A stretch of 25,831 nt of DNA from TMP-24 sp964600685 (GTDB lineage: Bacteria > Pseudomonadota > Alphaproteobacteria > Rhodobacterales > Rhodobacteraceae). A program made the translations under genes and the position numbers. The stretch spans positions 1 through 25,831 of the forward strand of contig CAZRKU010000042.1 of assembly GCA_964600685.1 (NCBI GenBank), in the 5' to 3' direction. The notes under the pieces are model-generated. The model was given only the letters and a program-made list of their open reading frames with translations, had not been told where the DNA came from and searched no databases. Shown here piece by piece: positions 15,491 through 23,585 of this stretch; the first letter of the stretch is position 1, and the number at the start of each line of letters is the position of its first letter.

Positions 15491-16831
15491 TTGCAGCCGA
15501 TCGACCTGATCCCCCAGTTTGGCAATCTGTTCTGGACAGTTGCGGCCTTTGTCGTCGCGCTGTCGATCATCGTGGCGATCCATGAATATGGCCACTACAT
15601 CATCGGTCGCCTGTCGGGCATCCATGCCGAGGTCTTTTCCGTGGGCTTTGGCCGGCCCCTGTTCAGCCGGACCGACCGGCGGGGCACGCGCTGGCAGATC
15701 GCGATGATTCCGCTGGGCGGTTATGTGAAGTTTCTGGGGGATGCCAACGCCGCGTCGGCGGGCGCCGACGAGGCCACCCTGGCACGGCTGAGCGAGGCCG
15801 AGCGCCGTCATACGATGCATGGCGCGCCGCTCTGGGCGCGTGCGGCCACGGTGGTGGCCGGGCCGGTGTTCAATTTCATCCTGTCGATCCTCATCTTCAC
15901 CGGGATCTATCTGGTGTCGGGCGTGGCGCGGGACGAGCCGGTGGTGGGCAGTCTGGTGGCACTTCCGGGCGAAACCTACGATCTCCAGCCGGGCGACCTG
16001 ATCCTGGCGGTGGACGGGCAGAAAACGCCCGACTGGGATGCGATGATAAAGGTCGTGGACACTCTGGCGGCAAAGGTCCCGGTCGACTATCTGATCGAGC
16101 GCGGCGGGCAGCAGCTGACCGTCGCGGGACCGGCGCTCTACCCCCCGCGCGCGGCAGGGGTGTCGCCCGACAGCGCGGCGCTTGCGGCGGGGCTGGAGGC
16201 GGGTGACGTGGTCCAGGCGATCGACGGCGTGCCGATCGTCGCGTTCACGGAAATCAAGGAGCGGGTCGCCGCCGCGGCGGGCAAGCCGCTCGCGCTCGAC
16301 GTCTGGCGCGACGGCCGGAGTTTTTCGGTGACGCTGGCACCGAAGATCACCGATCTTCCCAAGGCCGATGGCGGTTTCGAGACCCGCTACCTGATCGGCC
16401 TGCAGGGCGGGTTCTTCTTTGCACCCGAGGTGCGACGCGCCGGGCTAGGCGAGGCGTTGACAGGTGCGGTCGAACAGACCTGGTTTGTCGCGCGTTCGTC
16501 GGTTTCGGCGCTGGGGCACATCATCACCGGCGCGATTTCGACCTGCAACCTGCGCGGACCGATCTCCATCGCGGAAACCTCGGGGCAGGCGGCCAGCCAG
16601 GGTTTCCCGGATTTCATCTGGTTCATCGCCGTCCTGTCCGCGGCGGTCGGTCTGATGAACCTGTTTCCGGTGCCGATGCTCGATGGCGGGCATCTGGTCT
16701 TTTACACCTGGGAATGGGCGACCGGCCGCCCGCTGCCTGACCGCGTGCTGAACATCGCCGCCTCCGTCGGCCTCATCCTCGTCCTCGGCCTGATGGTCTT
16801 CGGCCTGACGAACGACCTTTTCTGCCCCTGA
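15491..16831 (+). CDS. rseP: Site-2 intramembrane zinc metalloprotease RseP
   Basis: Inner-membrane protease that cleaves transmembrane substrates such as anti-sigma factors and signal peptide remnants. 446 residues. Zinc motif HEYGH at 31-35 in the first membrane helix, and the third ligand in NLFPVPMLDGGH near Asp398. Two PDZ domains fill about 130-290 (LQPGDLILAVDGQ and LEAGDVVQAIDGVPI). The start codon is TTG at 15491; no better ATG lies before the first helix. It is the last member of the tightly packed uppS-cdsA-dxr-rseP group; 119 bases then separate it from the next small gene. Its actual substrates in this organism cannot be read here. Confidence 0.95.
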   Translation: MQPIDLIPQFGNLFWTVAAFVVALSIIVAIHEYGHYIIGRLSGIHAEVFSVGFGRPLFSRTDRRGTRWQIAMIPLGGYVKFLGDANAASAGADEATLARLSEAERRHTMHGAPLWARAATVVAGPVFNFILSILIFTGIYLVSGVARDEPVVGSLVALPGETYDLQPGDLILAVDGQKTPDWDAMIKVVDTLAAKVPVDYLIERGGQQLTVAGPALYPPRAAGVSPDSAALAAGLEAGDVVQAIDGVPIVAFTEIKERVAAAAGKPLALDVWRDGRSFSVTLAPKITDLPKADGGFETRYLIGLQGGFFFAPEVRRAGLGEALTGAVEQTWFVARSSVSALGHIITGAISTCNLRGPISIAETSGQAASQGFPDFIWFIAVLSAAVGLMNLFPVPMLDGGHLVFYTWEWATGRPLPDRVLNIAASVGLILVLGLMVFGLTNDLFCP

Positions 16832-16950
16832 GTAGCGGGCTCCGCGGTCAGGCGCCCTTGTCGGCGGCTGGCGGAATGCCAAGTTTATGCCGCAATAAGG
16901 CCATACTGGCCACCTATCCTGCCGCAAACGGACATGGGCTGGAGGCACGT

Positions 16951-17115
16951 ATGCAGACGATTTCGAACAGGTACCGCGGCCTCGGGCTGATCATCCAGCT
17001 TGGAGCCGACCGCGTGATCGTACCGCTTGCCATCCTGATGAGCCTGATCGTCGCGGCCGCTGTCGGCTACGAGCTGACGAACGTTCCGTTCCCCGTTTCG
17101 CCGGGATTTTTCTGA
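16951..17115 (+). CDS. 54-residue single-span membrane protein of unknown function
   Basis: I do not recognise a family. ATG at 16951 is preceded by GGAGG with 5 bases spacing, one of the best ribosome binding sites in the window, which argues for a real gene. The protein starts MQTISNRYRGLGLIIQLGADR and then has one clear membrane helix at about residues 22-40 (VIVPLAILMSLIVAAAVGY), ending with NVPFPVSPGFF. The charge pattern suggests the N-terminus in the cytoplasm. It sits alone between rseP and bamA, with 119 bases before it and a likely terminator after it, so it may be a separate transcript. A role in envelope biogenesis is only a guess from position. Confidence 0.7.
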   Translation: MQTISNRYRGLGLIIQLGADRVIVPLAILMSLIVAAAVGYELTNVPFPVSPGFF

Positions 17116-17147
17116 CGGTCGTCCGGCTCTCCGCCACTGATTTTTGA

Positions 17148-17163
17148 GGGCGGAATTCCGCCC
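17148..17163. other. 16-base palindrome
   Basis: gggcggaattccgccc is a perfect palindrome 33 bases after the stop of the 54-residue gene. It may be part of the 3' end of that transcript together with the hairpin that follows, or a binding site upstream of bamA. No T run follows directly. Confidence 0.35.
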
Positions 17164-17171
17164 CTGCACCG

Positions 17172-17207
17172 CGGCGCGGTCCTCAAAAGGGATCGCGCCG
17201 TTCCTTT
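17172..17207 (+). terminator. Likely intrinsic terminator after the 54-residue gene
   Basis: Arms cggcgcg (17172-17178) and cgcgccg (17194-17200) are perfectly complementary. Inner cct/agg bases may extend the stem, and ttccttt (17201-17207) follows. It lies 56 bases downstream of the small gene and directly before the proposed bamA promoter, separating the rseP side from the bamA side. Confidence 0.55.
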
Positions 17208-17234
17208 GACAATCCCCCCTGTTCCGGCTAGTCA
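17206..17234 (+). promoter_or_regulatory. Possible sigma-70 type promoter of the bamA cluster
   Basis: A perfect TTGACA (17206-17211) is followed after 17 bases by TAGTCA (17229-17234), a poor but acceptable -10 for a high-GC alphaproteobacterium. It lies 41 bases before the bamA ATG and just after a likely terminator. This is a sequence match only. Confidence 0.45.
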
Positions 17235-17275
17235 GGGTGCAGAAAAAAATGTGATTTCACCGGCGGGGGAAAGTG

Positions 17276-19594
17276 ATGACAGGGCAGGGCAGTATTGGTG
17301 ACGCCGCAGGCATCAAACGTGGCATTCTGAAGTGCACGACGGCACTGGCGACGGCTATTTTCCTGTCGGCAGCCGTGCTGCCAGCAAATGCGGCCACTTA
17401 CACCTTCTCCAGCGTCCAGGTCGAAGGCAACAGCCTGATCGAGCCGGCAACGATCCTGAAATTCGCAGCCATCCCCAAGGGCGAATCCGTCAGCGACGGG
17501 GCCCTGAACGACGCGGTTCAGCGCCTGACCGACTCGGGACTTTTCGCCTCGGTCGAAGTCGTCCCTTCGGGCGGAACCCTGGTGATCCGCGTGGTCGAAA
17601 ATCCGACCGTCAACGTGATCAGCTTCGAGGGCAACCGCAAGATCAAGGACGAGGATCTGGCGAAGGTGATCAAGTCACAGTCTCGCCGGGTCTATTCCGC
17701 GACGCAGGCCGAGGCCGACGTCGCCGCCCTGACCGAAGCCTATACGGCCGCCGGCCGTCTGGCCGCCCGGATCGAGCCGCGCGTCATCGACCGGGGCGAC
17801 AACAAGGTCGACCTGGTGTTCGAGATTCGCGAAGGCCGGGTGACGGAGGTGGAACGCCTGTCCTTCACCGGCAACCGTGCCTTCTCGGACCGCCGCCTGC
17901 GGCAGGTTCTGGAAACCAAGCAGGCGGGCATCTTCCGCCAGCTGGTCCAGCGCGATACGTTCGTTGCCGACCGGACCGAACTCGACAAGTCGCTGATCGT
18001 CGATTTCTACCGCTCGCGCGGTTACATCGACGCGGCCGTCACCGGCGTCTCGTCGGAGTTTTCGCCCGAGCGCGATGCCTTCTTCCTGACCTTCTCGATC
18101 CGCGAAGGGCAGAAATATGCGTTCAATGACGTGTCGGTCGCCAGCGAGTATGAGGGGATCGACCCGGCCGAGTTCCGCGAACTGGTGAAAATCCGCAAAG
18201 GCGTGGCCTATTCGTCGACCGCGATCGACACGACGATCGCCCGGATGGAGAATCTGGCGGTCAAGAAGGGCCTGAACTTCCTCGCGGTCGAACCGCGAAT
18301 CGTCCGCAACCCGGAAAACCAGACGCTGGATGTCATCTTCGTGCTGACCAAGGGGCCACGCGTCTTTGTCGAGCGCATCGACATCGAAGGCAACGCCACC
18401 ACGCTCGACAAGGTGGTGCGGCGCCAGTTCCGCACGGCCGAAGGCGACCCCTTCAACCCGCGGGAAATCCGCCAGAGCGCCGAACGGATCCGCGCGCTGG
18501 GCTATTTCAAGAACGCCGACGTGAATGCCCGTGGCGGCACGGCGGAAGATCAGGTGATCGTCGACGTCAATGTCGAGGAACAGCCGACCGGTTCGCTGAA
18601 CTTCGGCGCTTCCTATTCGGTGTCGGACGGTATCGGTTTCAACATCTCCTTCACCGAGTCGAACTTCCTTGGTCGCGGGCAGTATCTGAACGTGAAGGTC
18701 GGCACGACCGCCGACAACAAGGACAGCGGCATCACCTTCATCGAGCCGTCGCTCCTGGACCGCGACCTGAAGCTCAAGCTGTCGGGCTGGTACAATACGT
18801 CCGAGAATTCGAACGCCCGCTATTCGACCAAGCGCTTGGGATTCTCGCCATCACTGGAGTTTCCGCTGGCGGAACGGACCCGCCTTGAACTGCGCTACAA
18901 GATTTCCAGCGACGAGATCTATGCGGTTGATGCAGGCTCCTCGCCAATCCTGAAGGCGGAAGAGGCGCGCGGCGCCCTCATCACCAGCGCCTTGGGATAT
19001 TCGGTCACGTTCGACAGCCGGCTGGCGGAAACTGATCCCCTGTCGCGCACCATGCTGCGGTTCGACCAGGATTTTGCCGGCGTTGGCGGTGACATCGAGA
19101 CGATCACGACGACCGGGCTGGCCCGCTACGAGCGCAAGGTCTTCAATGACGAGGTGACGCTGCGCGCCGAACTGGAAGGCGGGGCGGTGATCTCCAGCGG
19201 CGACGACACCCGCCTTGTGGACCGGTTCACCGGCAACGGCAAGATCCGCGGTTTCGAGGCGAACGGCCTGGGCCCGCGCGATCTGACGGTGCCGAACCAG
19301 GACGCGCTTGGCGGCAACATGTTCGCCGTCGCCCGTTTCGAGGCGGAATTCCCGATCGGGCTGCCGGAGGAATATGGCATCACCGGCGGCGTCTTTGCCG
19401 ATGTCGGTTCGGTCTGGGGACTGGACAGTCCCGGCACGGTCGATGACGCGATGAACCTGCGCTCGGCAGTCGGCGTGTCGGTCTTCTGGAGCTCCATCCT
19501 CGGGCCGCTGAGGTTCAATTTCTCGAAGGCGATCAACAAGGAAACCTACGACCAGGAACAGACCTTCGACCTGACGATCTCGACGCAGTTCTGA
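17276..19594 (+). CDS. bamA: Outer membrane protein assembly factor BamA
   Basis: Core subunit of the BAM complex that folds and inserts beta-barrel proteins into the outer membrane. 772 residues. A signal peptide with a long leading segment is cleaved probably after ANA near residue 39. Five POTRA domains follow to about residue 420 (for example VQVEGNSLIEPATIL, ISFEGNRKIKDEDL, LSFTGNRAFSDRRL, IDIEGNATTLDKVV), then a 16-strand Omp85 barrel. The lid-loop motif appears as IRGF at about 657-660 (usual form VRGF), and the protein ends in Phe, the normal barrel end signal. ATG at 17276 is favoured over GTG at 17273 because GGGGGA then has 5 bases spacing. Its TGA overlaps the ATG of the skp gene by 1 base. 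Confidence 0.96.
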   Translation: MTGQGSIGDAAGIKRGILKCTTALATAIFLSAAVLPANAATYTFSSVQVEGNSLIEPATILKFAAIPKGESVSDGALNDAVQRLTDSGLFASVEVVPSGGTLVIRVVENPTVNVISFEGNRKIKDEDLAKVIKSQSRRVYSATQAEADVAALTEAYTAAGRLAARIEPRVIDRGDNKVDLVFEIREGRVTEVERLSFTGNRAFSDRRLRQVLETKQAGIFRQLVQRDTFVADRTELDKSLIVDFYRSRGYIDAAVTGVSSEFSPERDAFFLTFSIREGQKYAFNDVSVASEYEGIDPAEFRELVKIRKGVAYSSTAIDTTIARMENLAVKKGLNFLAVEPRIVRNPENQTLDVIFVLTKGPRVFVERIDIEGNATTLDKVVRRQFRTAEGDPFNPREIRQSAERIRALGYFKNADVNARGGTAEDQVIVDVNVEEQPTGSLNFGASYSVSDGIGFNISFTESNFLGRGQYLNVKVGTTADNKDSGITFIEPSLLDRDLKLKLSGWYNTSENSNARYSTKRLGFSPSLEFPLAERTRLELRYKISSDEIYAVDAGSSPILKAEEARGALITSALGYSVTFDSRLAETDPLSRTMLRFDQDFAGVGGDIETITTTGLARYERKVFNDEVTLRAELEGGAVISSGDDTRLVDRFTGNGKIRGFEANGLGPRDLTVPNQDALGGNMFAVARFEAEFPIGLPEEYGITGGVFADVGSVWGLDSPGTVDDAMNLRSAVGVSVFWSSILGPLRFNFSKAINKETYDQEQTFDLTISTQF

Positions 19595-20157
19595 TGTCGG
19601 GGCGGGCCGCTCTGCTGGCTATGGTGCTTGGCGTCGCGTCGGCGGTCAGTGCGGTGGCGCAAGATGCGCCGCCGTCTGCCGAGGTTGGGCAACGCGGCGG
19701 CGTCGTCACCCTCGACGTCGAACGGCTTTTCACGGGGTCACAGTGGGGCAAGCGGTTCACGGCGGACCTCGAGGAAGCCTCGCGGGCGCTTCAGGCCGAG
19801 AACCGGAAGATCGAAGCCGCGCTGACCGCCGAGGAAAAGGAACTGACCGAAAAGCGGACCGGGTTGCCCGCCGAGGAGTTTCGTGCGCTTGCCGGGGATT
19901 TCGACACGAGAGTGACCGGCATAAGGCAGGCGCAAGCCGACAAGGTGCGCGAACTCCAGGCCCGTCCCGAAGAGGAGCGTGCGCGCTTCTTCGAGGCTGC
20001 GCGGCCGATCATCGGCCAGGTCATGACGTCGCAGGGGGCGGTCGCGGTTCTGGACATCCGGGCCGTGTTTCTGTCGATCCGCTCGGTGGACGTGACCGAT
20101 GAAGTCATCGCCGCCGTCGATGCGCAGCTCGGCAGCGGTGACGGCGGCACGCCCTGA
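19594..20157 (+). CDS. skp: OmpH/Skp family periplasmic chaperone
   Basis: Holds unfolded outer membrane proteins in the periplasm and delivers them to BamA. 187 residues with a signal peptide cleaved probably at AVA-Q (residue 22). A short beta strand (VVTLDVERLF) leads into two long charged helices with coiled-coil character (about 50-130), then a returning strand (GAVAVLDIRAVFLSI). This layout is typical of OmpH, though sequence conservation in the family is low. The start overlaps the bamA stop (TGATG), so the two are translated together. A 100-base spacer separates it from fabZ. Confidence 0.9.
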   Translation: MSGRAALLAMVLGVASAVSAVAQDAPPSAEVGQRGGVVTLDVERLFTGSQWGKRFTADLEEASRALQAENRKIEAALTAEEKELTEKRTGLPAEEFRALAGDFDTRVTGIRQAQADKVRELQARPEEERARFFEAARPIIGQVMTSQGAVAVLDIRAVFLSIRSVDVTDEVIAAVDAQLGSGDGGTP

Positions 20158-20199
20158 CTTCCCCGCCATGCGTCCCGCCCCCCGTGGCGAAGCTTGCCA

Positions 20200-20225
20200 G
20201 CCTTGCCCCATCTTGCTAGCAAGGC
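20200..20225 (+). promoter_or_regulatory. Hairpin in the skp-fabZ spacer
   Basis: gccttgc (20200-20206) pairs perfectly with gcaaggc (20219-20225), and inside it cttgctagcaag (20212-20223) is a perfect 12-base palindrome. A competing pairing gcccc (20205-20209) with ggggc (20231-20235) uses part of the same arm. It may be a partial terminator or an RNA processing site before fabZ. No T run follows. Confidence 0.35.
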
Positions 20226-20257
20226 CTGCAGGGGCGAATGCCCAAGGGGGACAATCT

Positions 20258-20716
20258 ATGACCAGTCGCGATATTACCGAGGCCGATATCCATCTGATTC
20301 AGCGGATCATTCCGCATCGCTATCCCTTTCTGCTGATCGACAAGGTCATCAACATCGTCGCCGACAAGGGTTGCGTCGGCATCAAGAACGTGACCTTCAA
20401 CGAGCCGCATTTCCAGGGGCATTTCCCCACCAAGCCGATCATGCCCGGCGTCACCATCGTCGAGGCGATGGCGCAGGCGGCGGCGGTCCTCGTCGGGATT
20501 TCGATGGATGTGGTGGGGCGCGACCTGCTGACCTATTTCCTGTCGATCGACAGCTGCAAGTTCCGCCGCATGGTGGTTCCGGGCGATGTGCTGGAACTGC
20601 ACATGACGGTGAAGCGCGGCGGCGGGAAGATCTGGAAGTTCCACGGTGCCGCCATGGTCGGCGATCAGATGGCCTGCGAGGCCGAGATTGCCGCGATGAT
20701 GGATCTGCGGGACTGA
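20258..20716 (+). CDS. fabZ: 3-hydroxyacyl-[acyl-carrier-protein] dehydratase FabZ
   Basis: Dehydrates 3-hydroxyacyl-ACP in fatty acid elongation and so competes with LpxA for the same substrate. 152 residues, the usual length. IIPHRYPFLLIDKV at 17-30 and the catalytic segment GHFPTKPIMPGVTIVEAMAQ with His55 and Glu69 are intact. ATG at 20258 is preceded by AAGGGGGACAATCT, a good ribosome binding site, and begins just before the conserved part. lpxA follows after 4 bases. The neighbourhood links fatty acid and lipid A synthesis. Confidence 0.97.
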   Translation: MTSRDITEADIHLIQRIIPHRYPFLLIDKVINIVADKGCVGIKNVTFNEPHFQGHFPTKPIMPGVTIVEAMAQAAAVLVGISMDVVGRDLLTYFLSIDSCKFRRMVVPGDVLELHMTVKRGGGKIWKFHGAAMVGDQMACEAEIAAMMDLRD

Positions 20717-20720
20717 GCCG

Positions 20721-21515
20721 ATGACCATTGATCCAAGCGCCCATGTCCACCCGTCCGCCGTGATCGCGCCGGGCGCGCGGATCGGCGCGGGCTGCCGGAT
20801 CGGGCCGTTTTGCGTGATCGGTCCCGAGGTGGTGCTGCAAGACGGGGTGGAGCTGAAAAGCCATGTCGTCATCTCCGGCCTGACGGAGATCGGCCCGGGC
20901 ACGCAGGTCTTTCCCTTTGCCTGTCTGGGTGAGGTGCCGCAGGATCTGAAATTCCGGGGCGAAAAGACCCGGCTGATCATCGGCGCGCAGAACCGCATCC
21001 GCGAGAACGTGACGATGAACACCGGCACCGAAGGCGGCGGCGGGGTGACGCGGGTGGGCGACGGCGGCCTGTTCATGGCAAGCGCGCACGTGGCCCATGA
21101 CTGCCAGATCGGCAACCGGGTGATCCTGGCCAACAACGTGGCCATCGCCGGGCACTGCGTGCTGGAGGACGAGGTGATCGTCGGCGGCCTGTCCGGCATC
21201 CATCAGTTCGTGCGCATCGGCCATGGCGCGATGATCGGCGCGGTGACGATGGTCACGGCAGATGTGATTCCGCATGGTCTGGTGCAGGGGCCGCGCGGAG
21301 TGCTGGACGGGCTGAACCTTGTCGGCCTGAAACGGCGCGGCGCGGACCGGGGCGACCTGCATGCGCTGCGCGAACTTCTGGGGGAGCTTGGAACCGGCTC
21401 GTTCCGCGACAGCGCCCGCGCGCTGGCCGATCAGGACACCGACAATGCCTATGTGCGCGAGGTTCTGGATTTCATCCTCGGCCCGTCAGATCGGTCGTTC
21501 CTGACCCCGAGATGA
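20721..21515 (+). CDS. lpxA: UDP-N-acetylglucosamine acyltransferase LpxA
   Basis: First step of lipid A synthesis: moves a 3-hydroxyacyl chain from ACP to O-3 of UDP-GlcNAc. 264 residues forming a left-handed beta helix from hexapeptide repeats (for example VIAPGARIGAGCRIGPFCVIGP), with a C-terminal helical part. The catalytic His is His126 in SAHVAHDCQIGN. Ala174 in GAMIGAVTMV falls where E. coli has the chain-length residue Gly173, which hints at an acyl chain other than C14. The stop overlaps lpxI by 4 bases (ATGA). Confidence 0.96.
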   Translation: MTIDPSAHVHPSAVIAPGARIGAGCRIGPFCVIGPEVVLQDGVELKSHVVISGLTEIGPGTQVFPFACLGEVPQDLKFRGEKTRLIIGAQNRIRENVTMNTGTEGGGGVTRVGDGGLFMASAHVAHDCQIGNRVILANNVAIAGHCVLEDEVIVGGLSGIHQFVRIGHGAMIGAVTMVTADVIPHGLVQGPRGVLDGLNLVGLKRRGADRGDLHALRELLGELGTGSFRDSARALADQDTDNAYVREVLDFILGPSDRSFLTPR

Positions 21516-22357
21516 GCAAGGATACGCCGAAAACCGCGATCATCGCCGGGCAGGGGGCCTTGCCTGCGGTTCTGGTCGGGACTTTGCAGGCGGCTGGCAC
21601 TCCCTATATTGTTGCTGAGATGGAGGGGTTTCCGGCTACCGTGCCGGGCACCAATCCTGTTCGTTTCCGGATCGAGCGGCTGGTGCCATTGCTTGAGCAT
21701 CTCGCACGGGAAGGCGTGACCCGTGTCTGCTTCGCCGGTGCGGTGCGGCGCCCGAAGATCGAGCCGGAATTCTTCGACCCCCGCACCGCAACGCTCGTGC
21801 CGCGCCTTCTGGCGGCGCTGCAGGCGGGTGATGACGGGGCACTGAGGGTTATCATTGCCCTGTTCGAGGAATGGGGTTTCACGGTTGTCGGCGCACATGA
21901 GATCGCGCCCGGTCTTCTGCCGCCGGAGGGGGTCGTGACCCGGACTGCACCCTCGGCCCGACACCAGACCGATGCGGCGCTTGGCGAAGGCGTCGTCGAA
22001 CTGATGGGGCGCGAGGACAGCGGGCAGGCCTCTATCATCGCAGGTGGGCGCATCGTGGCAAAGGAAGGGCCGCAAGGGACCGATGCGATGATGCGGGCGC
22101 TGCTGCCGCCGCCGCCGGCGCGTTCCCCCGCACAGGACGATGGTATCCTTTTCAAGGCCCCCAAACCCGGACAGGACCGGCGGATCGATCTGCCCACGAT
22201 CGGCCCGGATACGGCGATGCTGGCGGCCGAATGCGGGCTGGCCGGGATCGTGATCGAAGCCGGTGGCGTCATCGTTCTGGATCGGGACAAGGTCCGCGAA
22301 ATCCTGGACGGTTTCGGCATGTTTCTCTGGGTCCGGCCGCACGGTTTCAGGCGATGA
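21512..22357 (+). CDS. lpxI: UDP-2,3-diacylglucosamine pyrophosphatase LpxI
   Basis: Hydrolyses UDP-2,3-diacylglucosamine to lipid X and UMP, the step done by the unrelated LpxH in enterobacteria. 281 residues, DUF1009 family. The N-terminal domain starts AIIAGQGALPAVLVGTLQAAG. The C-terminal domain carries RHQTDAALGEGVVELM, a short proline-rich linker, and DLPTIGPDTAMLAAECGLAGIVIEAGG. LpxI is typical for alphaproteobacteria and normally lies between lpxA and lpxB, as here. It overlaps lpxA at the start and lpxB at the end, by 4 bases each, so the three genes are translationally coupled. Confidence 0.94.
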   Translation: MSKDTPKTAIIAGQGALPAVLVGTLQAAGTPYIVAEMEGFPATVPGTNPVRFRIERLVPLLEHLAREGVTRVCFAGAVRRPKIEPEFFDPRTATLVPRLLAALQAGDDGALRVIIALFEEWGFTVVGAHEIAPGLLPPEGVVTRTAPSARHQTDAALGEGVVELMGREDSGQASIIAGGRIVAKEGPQGTDAMMRALLPPPPARSPAQDDGILFKAPKPGQDRRIDLPTIGPDTAMLAAECGLAGIVIEAGGVIVLDRDKVREILDGFGMFLWVRPHGFRR

Positions 22358-23496
22358 AACTTTTCCTGATCGCGGGCGAACCTTCCGGCGACGCGCTTGG
22401 CGCGGCGCTGATGGCGGGGCTGAAGGCGCTCGCGCCGGATGTCTCGTTCTCTGGCGTCGGCGGGCCGCTGATGGCGGCGGAGGGGCTGGAAAGTCTTTTT
22501 CCGATGGAAGATCTGTCGGTGATGGGTCTGTTGGAGATCTTGCCGAAATATGCCCATCTGAAACGCCGTATCGCGCAAACGGCTGCGGCGGTGGCGGCCG
22601 CCCGGCCGGATGCGCTGATCACCATCGACAGCCCGGATTTCTGCCTGCGCGTGGCGCGGCTGGTGCGCGAAAAACGCCCCGGCCAGCGGACGATCCATTA
22701 TGTCGCGCCGACCGTCTGGGCCTGGCGACCGGGGCGGGCGGCCAGGATGGCGCCGGTGATCGACCATGTGCTGGCGCTCTTTCCGTTCGAGCCGCCCTAT
22801 ATGGAAGCGGCCGGCATGGGCTGCACCTTCGTCGGCCATCCGGTGGTGGCCCAGCCCCGCGCCGACGCGGCTCAGGCAGCCGCCTTCCGCGACGAACATT
22901 CGATCGGGCCGGACCAGCCGCTGCTTCTCTGCCTGCCCGGATCGCGGCGGGGCGAGGTCAGCCGCCTTCTGCCGCGGTTCGAGGCTGCCATCGGCCTCCT
23001 GCGCGTCCGCCATCCCGATCTCGGGGTGGTCCTGCCGACGGTGCGCGGCGTCGCCCCCCTGGTGCGCGCGATGGCGGCGCGCTGGCCGCATCCGCCGCTG
23101 GTCGTGGCGGATGGCGAGGACAAGCGCGCGGCCTTCGCCGCCGCCACCCTGGCGCTGGCGGCGTCGGGCACGGTCAGTCTGGAGCTGGCGGCGCACCGGG
23201 TGCCGATGGTGATAGCCCATGATTTCAACCGCCTGACCTGGTGGCTGATGAGGCGCGCGGCGCTGATCGACACGGTAACGCTGGTGAACATCGTCTCCGA
23301 GACCCGGACGGTGCCCGAATTCCTCGGCCCGGCCTGCCAGCCTCTGCCGGTTGCACAGGCCCTCGACCTGGTGCTGAGCGATCCGGCCAAACGTTCGGTT
23401 CAACGACAGGCCGCCGACCTGACAATGGAGCGCCTTGGCCAGGGCGGCGAGGCGCCGGGCCTGCGCGCCGCCCGCGCCGTCCTCGCCCAGCTCTGA
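22354..23496 (+). CDS. lpxB: Lipid-A-disaccharide synthase LpxB
   Basis: GT19 glycosyltransferase that joins UDP-2,3-diacylglucosamine and lipid X into the lipid A disaccharide at the inner membrane. 380 residues. Landmarks: FLIAGEPSGDALGA at 4-17, FSGVGGPLMAAEG, VMGLLEILPKY, IDSPDFCLRVAR, HYVAPTVWAWRPGR, GHPVV, LPGSRRGEVSRLLP and ASGTVSLELA. ATG at 22354 overlaps the lpxI stop (ATGA); longer in-frame starts only run into lpxI. It is the last gene of the envelope cluster and is followed at once by an intergenic hairpin repeat. Confidence 0.96.
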   Translation: MKLFLIAGEPSGDALGAALMAGLKALAPDVSFSGVGGPLMAAEGLESLFPMEDLSVMGLLEILPKYAHLKRRIAQTAAAVAAARPDALITIDSPDFCLRVARLVREKRPGQRTIHYVAPTVWAWRPGRAARMAPVIDHVLALFPFEPPYMEAAGMGCTFVGHPVVAQPRADAAQAAAFRDEHSIGPDQPLLLCLPGSRRGEVSRLLPRFEAAIGLLRVRHPDLGVVLPTVRGVAPLVRAMAARWPHPPLVVADGEDKRAAFAAATLALAASGTVSLELAAHRVPMVIAHDFNRLTWWLMRRAALIDTVTLVNIVSETRTVPEFLGPACQPLPVAQALDLVLSDPAKRSVQRQAADLTMERLGQGGEAPGLRAARAVLAQL

Positions 23497-23497
23497 T

Positions 23498-23552
23498 CAT
23501 TTTCTGTCGCGAAATATCCCGGAGGGGGTGTGGGGGAGGCAGCGCCTCCTCC
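23498..23552 (+). repeat. Intergenic hairpin repeat, copy B (downstream of lpxB)
   Basis: Begins 1 base after the lpxB stop with CATTTTCTGTCG, then TATCCCGG, then a G-rich part and a hairpin with arms ggaggc (23535-23540) and gcctcc (23544-23549). The first 25 bases match copy A (4957-4933, - strand) at 22 positions. Both copies lie right after a stop codon in the direction of transcription. Confidence 0.65.
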
Positions 23553-23560
23553 ACGCGGAT

Positions 23561-23582
23561 CGGCCCGCCGAAAGGCGGGCCG
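23561..23582. terminator. Stem-loop with GAAA loop between lpxB and mnmA
   Basis: cggcccgcc (23561-23569) pairs perfectly with ggcgggccg (23574-23582) around a stable GAAA tetraloop on the + strand. It lies 3 bases from the mnmA stop on the other strand and 64 bases after lpxB. A symmetrical, bidirectional end for the two convergent transcripts is likely, though no T run follows on either strand. Confidence 0.55.
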
Positions 23583-23585
23583 AGG

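Noticed and set aside
21604..23403. Long - strand frame opposite lpxI and lpxB
   Set aside because: Arg-rich low-complexity product, antisense to two well-supported overlapping genes.
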